Source: Ardenticatenaceae bacterium (GTDB lineage Bacteria > Chloroflexota > Anaerolineae > Promineifilales > Promineifilaceae). Taken from it: a stretch of 64,000 nt of DNA. The notes beneath the pieces are model-generated. The model had not been told where the DNA came from and did no database searches. It saw only the letters and a program-made list of their open reading frames with translations. The DNA is taken from NCBI GenBank assembly GCA_020634315.1, contig JACKBV010000016.1:30122-94121 (forward strand). The letters are read 5' to 3'. How positions within the stretch are numbered: position 1 is the first letter of the stretch; each line of letters starts with the position of its first letter. The position numbers and the translations under genes were made by a program. Positions 56,485 to 64,000 of this stretch are shown here, piece by piece.

Positions 56485-56712
56485 AGAGGTAACGGCCGTA
56501 CTCACTCAAGTATTGGCGATACTGGAGAGTTTTCGCTTGCCTGCTACCACTTTCTGACAGCACCATTGGTTACAGTAACTCCCTATGGCAACCTGGAAAT
56601 TTTGGTACACATTCCGCGTAACCGGGAAACGGCCGTTGCCTTTTGCGAGATGGAGGAAGGGGTGGGAACGGCCGTTCATCAGCTTTCCTCCTGGCCAGAG
56701 AAGGCATGGTAG
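56485..56712 (+). pseudogene. Remnant of a duplicated MmyB-like regulator gene
   Basis: Bases 56490-56545 match 55199-55254, and 56546-56709 match 55631-55798 of the intact regulator gene, the latter with about five substitutions and one indel. The middle of the regulator is missing. The remnant therefore duplicates two pieces of the gene on the far side of the toxin-antitoxin pair. Its reading frame ends EEGVGTAVHQLSSWPEKAW, which may preserve the ancestral C-terminus. Confidence 0.85.
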
Positions 56713-56774
56713 CATTGTGTAGGAGATCAAGACCATCGTATGCAGACATGCAATCTCAACTTATAACAATGCAA

Positions 56775-56957
56775 ATGGATAAAACCAGGTTGCTGATTAC
56801 AGCATTAGATGATGATGCAGACGAACGCGCTTACTGGTTAAATCAGTCCCCCCAACAGCGTTTGCTCGCTCTTGAACAAATGCGGCAAATCATTTATGGC
56901 TACGATCCATCTACCACCCGACTTCAAAGAGTTCTTACGATTACTGAACGCTCATAA
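56775..56957 (+). CDS. Small protein of the nucleotidyltransferase-linked pair
   Basis: Sixty residues: MDKTRLLITALDDDADERAY, then WLNQSPQQRLLALEQMRQI and YGYDPSTTRLQRVLTITE. Short proteins with exactly this pattern usually precede a minimal nucleotidyltransferase gene, and they may form a toxin-antitoxin-like pair. Here the downstream partner overlaps by 62 bases and is degraded. The start ATG has no strong ribosome-binding site. Confidence 0.65.
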   Translation: MDKTRLLITALDDDADERAYWLNQSPQQRLLALEQMRQIIYGYDPSTTRLQRVLTITERS

Positions 56958-57075
56958 CGTCCGCTATTTGCTGGCTGAAGATTATGCTGGGGTTACAAGC
57001 GGATATCCGTTAGGCAAAGTTATACTTATGTTGCGATGCTTTGATTTATCCACCCTGATTGCGGACGCATTGTAA
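56896..57075 (+). pseudogene. Truncated nucleotidyltransferase gene
   Basis: The first 28 residues (LPPDFKEFLRLLNAHNVRYL) match the start of the nucleotidyltransferase family that normally follows such small proteins. The catalytic GGYA...G..R...D.D segment is replaced by AEDYAGVTSGYPLGKVI, and the frame ends after 59 residues instead of ~180. It is almost certainly inactive. Confidence 0.75.
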
Positions 57076-57472
57076 CAGCTTCTAGCAACCGAATTTGCCG
57101 TTTGACTTCAGCCATTAAATCGTCAGACTATCAACAAATAGTGCCAGTGATGGTAGGGCGTGAACATCGATGTTGCACGAAATTGACCAGCGTTTCTGGC
57201 GTTGAGTTTGAAATGTTTTGCACGTCGCAGCGTCACATCGCAATGGTTGATGAATCCCCTAGTCAATCGATTATGTTTGCGAACGCACTGGGTGCAAACA
57301 AAGATTGAAGCGAGGCACGTTGCGCAAAGCATTGTGCGTCAATTGATTTGGCAGACGTTTACTCAAGCGTAACGGCCGTCACTGATTAGTTTATCCCGCA
57401 CTTGTGCTATACTAACCCTCATCCCAATCAAATAGAAACACCTAATAGAGCGAAGTTCAATAAAATTATTTC
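57076..57472. other. Intergenic region without a supported gene
   Basis: Weak open frames on both strands (57102-57308 plus, 57123-57332 minus) have no ribosome-binding site or recognisable motif. They probably represent the decayed rest of the nucleotidyltransferase neighbourhood. An extended -10 (TGCTATACT, 57407-57414) lies about 60 bases before the next gene. Confidence 0.5.
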
Positions 57473-58370
57473 ATGACAAAAGAGTTCATCATTTACGCCG
57501 ACGAATCTACTCAAAAGGGGCAATATTATTCAAACTTTTACGGTGGAGTTTTGATTCGTTCCGATCATATTGACCATGTTCGTCATGCTTTAGATGAGGC
57601 CAAACGGCAGCAAAACCTTTACAACGAAATTAAATGCCATCAAGCTCAACTAGCCTAATACCTGTTTTTGTTAAAACCGTGAAATGATGAACGACTTTTA
57701 ACCAATTGCTGTTAAATCTGGGTTTTCAGGCAGGATATCATCAAAGTACGCATCATGTTCACCCAAAATAGTCATGTCCCGGTGAATTTAGACGCCTATC
57801 AACGCGAAAACAGCTACCAAAGAAATTGTATCTGAAATTACTGAGAATCAATTTATCAAACACGCTTTGACAACATATGGTCTGATGTAATCGAGTCAAT
57901 CGAGTTTCCCTGACAATGCTATCCACCTTCGCATTTATCTGGATAGAATGCCAGATACTCAAGAAAAAAACGCACAATTTAAGGCATATCTCGTCAGTCT
58001 CCAAAACACGGTACACTTTCGCCGCGCCCGCATCAAAATCAAGCCGGATCAGATTGCGGAGATTGATTCACATCAGCATGATATTTTGCAATGTTTGGAT
58101 GTGGTTTTGGGTGCGATGCAATTTCGGTTAAATGACCAGCATAAGGTCAAACCGCAAAATAGCGTTCGTCGAGGCAGTCGCACGATTGCCAAAGAAAAAT
58201 TGTATAAACACATTCGCCAACATATTTGCCAAATGCACCCTAATTTTAATATTGGTATTACGACTGGTAGGCAAGGGGATTGGGCAAATGTGTGGCAGCA
58301 ACCATATCGTCATTGGTTATTTGTACCGACAGATTATCAGCGCGACGAAAGCAAGAAAAAACCAAAATAA
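57473..58370 (+). pseudogene. Broken DUF3800-family gene
   Basis: The 5' part reads MTKEFIIYADESTQKGQYYS, then FYGGVLIRSDHIDHVRHAL, the acidic N-terminal signature of DUF3800, and stops at 57658. The C-terminal part resumes at about 57925 as HLRIYLDRMPDTQEKNAQFK and continues to 58370 (KLYKHIRQHICQMHPNFNIG). Stops and frame changes interrupt the middle (57659-57925). DUF3800 proteins resemble nucleases and occur in defence contexts. This copy cannot make the full protein unless the assembly is wrong. Confidence 0.8.
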
Positions 58371-58444
58371 AAAGCCCCGTCACTGCTAATTTGTATCTTA
58401 CGTGGCACGTAAGACTTCACAGTGGACAGGGCTTTCTTCTTTAA
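58369..58444 (+). terminator. Terminator with nested palindrome after the DUF3800 remnant
   Basis: AAAGCCC (58371-58377) with GGGCTTT (58429-58435), extended by CACTG/CAGTG, encloses a perfect palindrome TCTTACGTG/CACGTAAGA (58396-58414). TTTCTTCTTT follows. It separates the remnant from icmF. Confidence 0.8.
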
Positions 58445-58512
58445 GGACAGCATACCAAATCCCCAAATTCTTGTCAATTTGTTCACTCTTATCATTTAGG
58501 CTAGAGGTAAAC

Positions 58513-61500
58513 ATGAATCCCATTTCTCCCTATTCCCCCACAAACAAAGTCCGCCTTGTCACCGCTGGCAGTCTCTTCGACGGCCACGACGCAGCCATCA
58601 ACATCATGCGCCGCATCTTGCAAAGCTCTGGCGGCGAAGTGATCCACCTCGGCCATAACCGCAGCGTACACGAGATTGTGAATACGGCCGTTCAGGAAGA
58701 CGCCCAGGCCATTGCCATCACCAGTTATCAGGGCGGCCACCTCGAATTCTTCAAATACATGTACGACCTGCTGCGCGAGCAGGGCTGCGGCCATATCAAA
58801 ATTTTCGGCGGCGGCGGCGGCACCATTTTGCCCGACGAAGCCGCCGAACTGCACGCCTACGGCATCACGCGCATCTACTCGCCCGACGACGGCCGTTCCC
58901 TGGGCTTGCAAGGCATGATCAACGACCTGCTGCAACAGGCCGACTTCCCCACCGGCAAACTGGACGTAGACAAATGGAAAGAAGCCATCGCCGAAGCGTA
59001 TGATCGCATGGCCGGGAACGGGAGCGGCACGGCCGTTTTACACGAAGTCAAACAATGGGTGACAGCGCGAGCATTGGGGCGGCTGATTTCGGCCGTGGAA
59101 AACGAGCCAGCTTTGGTGCAGCCGATCATGGACGAAGTGCATCAGCGATTGGCGGGGCTGCCCGCCGTGCCCGTTCTTGGTATCACCGGCACAGGCGGTG
59201 CCGGTAAATCATCGCTGGTAGACGAGTTAGTGCGCCGTTTCCTGCTCGATTTTCCCGACAAAGAGATCGCCATCGTCAGCGTGGACCCTTCCAAGCGGCG
59301 CACCGGCGGCGCACTGCTCGGCGACCGCATCCGCATGAACAGCGTCTACAACGAGCGCGTCTACATGCGTTCGTTGGCGACACGGCAAAGCAACCTGGCC
59401 CTCTCGCGCCACATCCGCGAAGTGCTGGCGATTTTGCAAGCGGCACAGTTCGACCTGATCATTCTGGAGACATCCGGCATCGGCCAATCGGACACGGAAA
59501 TTGTCGATTTTGCCGACGCCACTTTGTACGTGATGACACCAGAATATGGCGCGGCGACGCAGTTGGAAAAGATTGACATGCTCGACTTTGCCAATGTGAT
59601 TGCCATCAACAAGTTTGACAAACGTGGGGCGCAAGATGCGCTGCGCGACGTGAAGAAGCAGTATCAGCGCAATCACCAGCTTTGGCAGCAGTCAGTGGAT
59701 GAGATGCCGGTTTATGGCACGATTGCCAGCCAATTTAATGACCCCGGCACCAACCAGCTTTACGGGCGGTGATGTGCGCCATCGCCCAAAAAGACGGGCG
59801 CAGCTTTGCAGTCCCATTTGCAGCCGGGTGAGGAGATGTCAGAGAAAATTTACATCATTCCCCTGCCCGTGTGCGCTATTTGAGCGAGATTGCGGAGGCG
59901 ATTCGCGGCTACGGCCGTTGGGCGAACGCCCAGGCAGCAGTGGCGGATCAAGTTGTACTGGGGTGCGGCAGGCGATAACGGCCGTTCACGCCACCAATCG
60001 CCCCGACAGCGACAAACTCGCGCAAGAATTAGAAGCACCATACGCGCAAGTCAGCCTCGATTTAGACCGGCACAACCAGCATATCCTGGATACGTGGGCC
60101 GACAAAAAGGCGCAGTACGCCGGGAATGAATACGTCTACCGCGTGCGCGGTCGCGATGTTCGCGTGCCGACACGCACAGAGTCATTGTCACACACATCCA
60201 TTCCCAAAGTGACGCTGCCCCGCTATCAAGGCTGGGGCGACATTTTGCGCTGGTCATTGCAAGAGAACGTGCCCGGCGAATTCCCCTACACGGCCGGCGT
60301 CTTTCCCTTTAAGCGCACAGCCGAAGACCCGACACGCATGTTTGCCGGTGAGGGCGGCCCGGAACGCACCAATAAACGCTTCCATTACGTCTCGTTGGGG
60401 ATGCCTGCCAAGCGGTTGTCCACCGCCTTTGATTCGGTGACGCTGTACGGCGAAGACCCGGCGCACCGCCCGGACATTTACGGCAAGGTGGGCAATTCTG
60501 GCGTTTCCATTGCCAGCCTGGACGATGCGAAACGGTTGTACAGTGGCTTTAATCTCTGCGACCCGACAACTTCGGTGAGCATGACGATTAATGGCCCGGC
60601 ACCGACGATGCTGGCGTTCTTTTTGAATACGGCCGTTGACCAACAGTGCGAACTGTACATCCGCGAACACGGCCTGGAAGGCAAGGTGGAGCAGAAGTTG
60701 GCGGCGTTGTATGATGCGCGGGGCCAGAAACGGCCGTCTTATCATGGCGACCTGCCCGAAGGCAACGATGGCCTGGGGCTGATGCTGCTTGGCCTCACCG
60801 GCGATCAGGTGCTGCCGCCCGATGTGTACGCCACAATCAAGGCGCGTGCCCTTTCCACCGTGCGCGGCACCGTGCAGGCAGACATCCTCAAAGAAGACCA
60901 GGCGCAAAACACCTGCATCTTCTCTACCGAGTTCGCCTTGCGGCTGATGGGCGACATTCAGCAATACTTCATTGACCAGCGCGTGCGCAACTTCTACAGC
61001 GTCTCTATCTCCGGCTACCACATCGCCGAGGCGGGAGCCAATCCCATCACGCAGTTGGCCTTTACGCTGGCAAATGGCTTCACGTTTGCCGAGTATTATC
61101 TGGCGCGGGGCATGGATGTGAATGAGTTTGCGCCCAACTTCTCCTTTTTCTTTTCCAATGGCATGGACCCGGAATATGCGGTGATTGGCCGTGTGGCGCG
61201 GCGCATTTGGGCGAAGGCGATGAAGCTCAAATATGGGGCTGACGAGCGGGCGCAGAAGTTGAAGTATCACATTCAGACGAGCGGCCGTTCGCTGCACGCG
61301 CAGGAAATCGGCTTTAATGACATTCGCACCACGTTGCAGGCGCTCTATGCCATCTATGACAACTGCAATTCGCTGCACACCAATGCCTATGACGAGGCTA
61401 TCACCACGCCGACGGAGGAATCGGTGCGGCGGGCGATGGCGATTCAATTGATCATTAACAAGGAGTTGGGGCTGGCGAAGAACGAGAATCCGATGCAAGG

Positions 61501-61963
61501 CTCGTTCATCATTGAGGAGTTGACTGATTTGGTGGAGGAGGCGGTGCTGGCGGAGTTTGACCGCATTACGGAGCGCGGCGGTGTGCTGGGGGCGATGGAG
61601 ACGATGTACCAACGCGGCAAAATCCAGGAGGAGTCGCTCTATTATGAGCATTTGAAGCATTCTGGCGATCTGCCGATTATTGGCGTGAACACGTTCCTGT
61701 CTGATGAGGGTTCGCCGACGATTATTCCGCAGGAGGTGATTCGCTCGACGATGGAGGAGAAGGAGCGGCAGATTGCGGAGGTGCAGGCGTTGCAGGCGGC
61801 ACAGCCAGAGCTGGCGGCGGCGCAGCTGCGGGCGCTGCAAACGGCGGCGATTCACAATGAGAATATGTTTACGGCGCTGATGGAGGCGGTGAAGGTGTGT
61901 TCGCTGGGGCAGGTTACGGGGGCGTTGTATGCGGTTGGGGGGCAGTACCGGCGGAATATGTAA
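58513..61963 (+). CDS. icmF: Fused isobutyryl-CoA mutase (IcmF), interrupted by clustered frameshifts
   Basis: B12-dependent carbon-skeleton mutase with its own G-protein chaperone. The B12 domain has [18 protein letters not shown], with the cobalt-binding histidine. The GTPase domain has [17 protein letters not shown] and [11 protein letters not shown]. The mutase domain has [16 protein letters not shown] and [20 protein letters not shown]. The first frame (58513-59772) stops after [11 protein letters not shown]; the mutase frame is open to 61963. The bridge 59766-59975 reads as coding only if single bases are restored: G in GGG near 59766, C in CCCC near 59859, and another near 59955. AGAGGT precedes the ATG. 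Intact length would be about 1150 residues. Confidence 0.88.
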
Positions 61964-62067
61964 GATTGGCGATTGAACGGCCGTTTCCCATCCCCACCCC
62001 TCTTAGCGCAAAGAGAGAAACGGCCGTTTCCCTTGTATCCTACCTCTCAATTCGTTAAGATTTCATC

Positions 62068-62496
62068 ATGAGCATTTACGAAGTAGATTGCCCAGAATCG
62101 TTTCAGCCGGTTCAGGCCTGGTGTGAAAGGCAGCCGGTACGCATGTGCGTCTTGTTTGGCTCGCAGGCGACCGGGCGAACCCATGCCCACAGCGACGTAG
62201 ACATGGCTGTGTGGCCCAGCGAACCCCTGACTTCGGCACAAAAGCTGCAATGGGTGACGGAGTTGCAACGGCTGGTGGCAAATGACATTAGTCTGGTTAT
62301 TGTCTCACCGGATTTAGACCCGGTGTTGGGCTTTGAGATTGTGAAGAACGGCCGTTTACTCTTCCAGCGCGAGCCTGAATTGTGGCTCAAAGAGCGCTCC
62401 CGCCTCTGGCACGCCTACAATGACAGCCTGCCCTTCCGCCGCGCCGCGTATAAACGATTGCAACAATTCATCAAAGAGAACCCCTATGGCTCCTGA
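62068..62496 (+). CDS. mntA: Minimal nucleotidyltransferase antitoxin (MntA)
   Basis: 142 residues with the GSx10DxD motif in VLFGSQATGRTHAHSDVDMAV. In MntA/HepT systems this enzyme inactivates the HEPN toxin by adding AMP units to it. The second catalytic region (LVIVSPDLDPVLGFEIV) is present. It overlaps the HepT-like gene by 11 bases. Confidence 0.88.
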   Translation: MSIYEVDCPESFQPVQAWCERQPVRMCVLFGSQATGRTHAHSDVDMAVWPSEPLTSAQKLQWVTELQRLVANDISLVIVSPDLDPVLGFEIVKNGRLLFQREPELWLKERSRLWHAYNDSLPFRRAAYKRLQQFIKENPYGS

Positions 62497-62887
62497 CGTA
62501 TTGCTGCGCAAACTTCTTTACCTGCGCCAACTGCTTACCGATTTGGCCCCTTATGAAAACGCCACGCTGGCCGAGATTGAGGCCGAGCATTACAAGCTGG
62601 AACGGCTATTTGAGCTGTTGGTCGCGGCGGCGACCGACGTCCTGTTTCATAAGTTAGCAGAGATTGTTGTGGCTCCCGATTCTTACCGGGAAGCGTTTCG
62701 TATGGCTGGAGAACATGGTTTGTTACCTGTAGACCTGGCAGGACGGCTGCAAAATGCGGCAAGTATGCGAAACGTGTTGGTTCACCTTTACGAAGATATT
62801 GATTACCAGATTTTGCATGACAGCATCCAGCCTGCCTTGCAAGATTTTAGCCAGTTTGCCGCCATTTTTGCCAAAGATTTAGAATAA
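62486..62887 (+). CDS. hepT: HEPN-domain ribonuclease toxin (HepT)
   Basis: 133 residues from MAPDVLLRKLLYLRQLLTDL. The motif RNVLVHLY is an exact RX4HxY active site of HEPN ribonucleases, including the tyrosine that MntA AMPylates. Start chosen at the ATG overlapping the mntA stop. The pair appears intact, unlike the other accessory genes nearby. Confidence 0.9.
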   Translation: MAPDVLLRKLLYLRQLLTDLAPYENATLAEIEAEHYKLERLFELLVAAATDVLFHKLAEIVVAPDSYREAFRMAGEHGLLPVDLAGRLQNAASMRNVLVHLYEDIDYQILHDSIQPALQDFSQFAAIFAKDLE

Positions 62888-62919
62888 CAATCTAAACGGC
62901 CGTTTCCTCCACCCCACTT

Positions 62920-63142
62920 CCCCCAAAAATCAAAGAAACCCATGCTGAAATAATCAAAGACCAGGATTATTTCATATAAGACCATCCTGAAATTAACCAA
63001 AACCATACTTAAACAAATAAATCTCAAGCTGAAATTAACAAAAATTAAGATTATTTCATACAAGACCATTCTGAAATCAATAAAGACTATTCTGAAATAA
63101 TAAAACAATCATATTTATCCATTTCAGAATGGTCTTTTATAA
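62920..63142. repeat. AT-rich 21-bp imperfect tandem repeat array
   Basis: From 62941 to 63108 the sequence divides into eight 21-base units resembling CATNCTGAAAT followed by NANNAAAGAC. Some units use ATTATTTCAT in the middle. A degenerate unit precedes, and an inverted copy (CCATTTCAGAATGGTC) lies near 63120-63135. The stretch is far richer in A+T than its surroundings. The opposite strand encodes a repetitive F/I/L/V-rich frame that is not a credible protein. There are no unique spacers, so it is not CRISPR. Confidence 0.85.
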
Positions 63143-63243
63143 AAACAGCATGGTAATCAAATAAAAAAAGATGAGTATGGATAAATTGAGATTATTTTTG
63201 TATGATTTATGATAGGTTTTTGTTTGTATCGTGATGGCATTTC

Positions 63244-63340
63244 AAAGAACTATGATGTTCTTTGATAATGAAAACCAGCCTCCCGACGGTTATCAGTCGT
63301 TCACAAACCTCCGGGAGGAGATTTTCAGAGGGGGTTTTGC
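63244..63340 (+). repeat. REP-like hairpin and leader upstream of the 63341 gene
   Basis: CCTCCCGACGGTT (63280-63292) and AACCTCCGGGAGG (63306-63318) form an imperfect hairpin. The right arm ends 22 bases before the ATG, with AGAGGGGG in between. It is the third member of the family at 22706-22762 and 54820-54897. A second hairpin CAAAGAAC/GTTCTTTG lies at 63244-63265. Confidence 0.75.
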
Positions 63341-63997
63341 ATGAAAAAGAATCCTTCTATTGGCGAGCAGCTTGGGATGGCCGAGATTGCCCTTCGTAAT
63401 GCGCTGGCGATGCCCAAGGTGGCCGCGGCGCTGGCTCCGTTTGGCTATGATGCGCCACGGCTGCGGGCGGCGCAAGAGTTGTTGGCGGCTGCGCAAACGG
63501 CCGTTTCTGCGCAGGCGATGGCCTATGGGGAGCAGTATGAGGCCACGGCCGATTTGCAAGCGGCACGCGCGGCGGCGCACGAAGTGTATGTGAATGCGGT
63601 GAAGATTGCGCGGATTGCCTTTAAGCAAGATGTGCAGGCGCGAGTGGCGCTGCGGCTGACGGGCAAGCGGGCGCAAGGGCTGGCCGGCTGGGTGGAACAG
63701 GCGACGGTTTTTTATCAGAATTTGTTGGCCGCGCCGGATTTATTGGCGGGGATGGCCCCTTTTGGCTATAACGCGGCGCGGTTGGCAGATGAGTTGGCGC
63801 TGGTGCGGGCGGTGGAAGTGGCAAATGGGCGGCAGGAGGCGGCGAAGGGAGCCGCGCGGGCGGCGACGCAAGATCGGGATGAGAAGGTGCGGGCGCTGCG
63901 GGCGTGGATGTCAGATTTTCGCGTGATTGCGCCAATTGCCCTGGCCGATAGTATGCAGTTGCTAGAGTCGTTGGGGCTGCGCGTGGTGCGAGAGTAG
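63341..63997 (+). CDS. Alanine-rich helical protein of unknown function
   Basis: 218 residues, almost entirely predicted alpha-helix and rich in alanine. Two related halves each contain a PFGYxAxRL motif (APFGYDAPRLRAAQELL and APFGYNAARLADELALV) and the segment KIARIAFKQDVQARVALRL. This suggests an internal duplication forming a helical bundle. No signal peptide or catalytic motif. The gene is complete and ends three bases before the window edge. I do not recognise a named family. Confidence 0.8.
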   Translation: MKKNPSIGEQLGMAEIALRNALAMPKVAAALAPFGYDAPRLRAAQELLAAAQTAVSAQAMAYGEQYEATADLQAARAAAHEVYVNAVKIARIAFKQDVQARVALRLTGKRAQGLAGWVEQATVFYQNLLAAPDLLAGMAPFGYNAARLADELALVRAVEVANGRQEAAKGAARAATQDRDEKVRALRAWMSDFRVIAPIALADSMQLLESLGLRVVRE

Positions 63998-64000
63998 CCG

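Larger units (their letters stand above)
1721..63503. repeat. Highly iterated palindrome ACGGCCGT, about 85 copies
   Basis: The octamer, often extended to AAACGGCCGTTT, occurs about 85 times by my manual reading. It is found inside genes and in spacers, on average every ~620 bp after 11.8 kb. Only one copy (1721-1728) lies before 11863. In proteins it appears as TAV (commonly ETAV), (N/D/Y)GR or RP(F) depending on frame. First and last copies are at the coordinates given. Confidence 0.9.

Noticed and set aside
55879..57075. Insertion sequence carrying the toxin-antitoxin module
   Set aside because: No transposase and no terminal inverted repeats were found. The flanking direct repeats are pieces of the neighbouring regulator gene.
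60254..61855. 533-codon minus-strand frame opposite the IcmF mutase domain
   Set aside because: Composition is R/L/H-rich shadow sequence. The plus strand encodes clear mutase motifs over the same bases.
62941..63108. CRISPR array or protein of hydrophobic heptads on the minus strand
   Set aside because: No unique spacers separate the 21-base units, and the minus-strand frame is repetitive F/I/L/V sequence without a ribosome-binding site.
1..64000. tRNA or rRNA genes
   Set aside because: I looked for cloverleaf-type sequence in the spacers and saw none; without a covariance search a missed tRNA cannot be fully excluded.

Overview
The window is a bacterial chromosome segment. Three things suggest a Chloroflexota (Anaerolineae-like) organism: the core-gene sequences, two membrane pyrophosphatases of different classes, and IcmF-type mutase plus acidic TPR proteins. 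This is inference from gene content only; no rRNA gene is present and I could run no search. Several open reading frames are broken by single-base indels, some in homopolymers, as often seen in draft or metagenomic assemblies.

Layout. (1) 1-15346, minus strand: rpoB, then the str and S10/spc ribosomal clusters (rpsL-rpsG-fusA-tuf-rpsJ-rplC-rplD-rplW-rplB-rpsS-rplV-rpsC-rplP-rpmC-rpsQ-rplN-rplX-rplE, the last cut by the edge). rpoC is not between rpoB and rpsL, and each half has its own consensus promoter. (2) 15510-26323, minus: a housekeeping run with a glycosyltransferase, a prephenate-dehydrogenase-like enzyme, an HD protein, a site-2 protease, a coiled-coil/zinc-ribbon protein, prfB with programmed frameshift, ftsY, xseB, an ABC-2 exporter, xseA and a Tag-like glycosylase. 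(3) 26553-27399: rsfS and ndk, convergent on a shared terminator. (4) 27533-35125: a 7.6-kb gene for a giant acidic TPR protein with internal tandem repeats and two frameshifts. (5) 35244-42899: an HDAC-family deacetylase and two membrane pyrophosphatases (K+-dependent, minus; K+-independent, plus), with structured leaders, an unknown gene and a possible small RNA between them. (6) 43053-51042: an AraC/MGMT repair protein, an M23 peptidase fusion, a helicase-associated-domain protein, a lipid kinase, a VTT membrane protein and a phospholipase D protein. (7) 51017-53197: a cytochrome c / cytochrome b6-type / Rieske operon. (8) 53418-58370: MFS transporter, MmyB-like regulator, a Phd/VapC toxin-antitoxin pair flanked by direct repeats of the regulator tail, and decayed nucleotidyltransferase and DUF3800 genes. 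(9) 58513-63997: a frameshifted icmF, a MntA/HepT toxin-antitoxin pair, an AT-rich 21-bp repeat array and an unknown gene.

Four dispersed sequence systems cut across the genes. The palindrome ACGGCCGT occurs about 85 times by manual count (about one expected by chance), yet only once in the first 11.8 kb. Heptamer arrays rich in stop codons sit directly behind stop codons at four places. A CCTCCGGGAGG palindrome sits 21-23 nt before three start codons. Near-consensus promoters often carry inverted or direct repeats, or leader hairpins.
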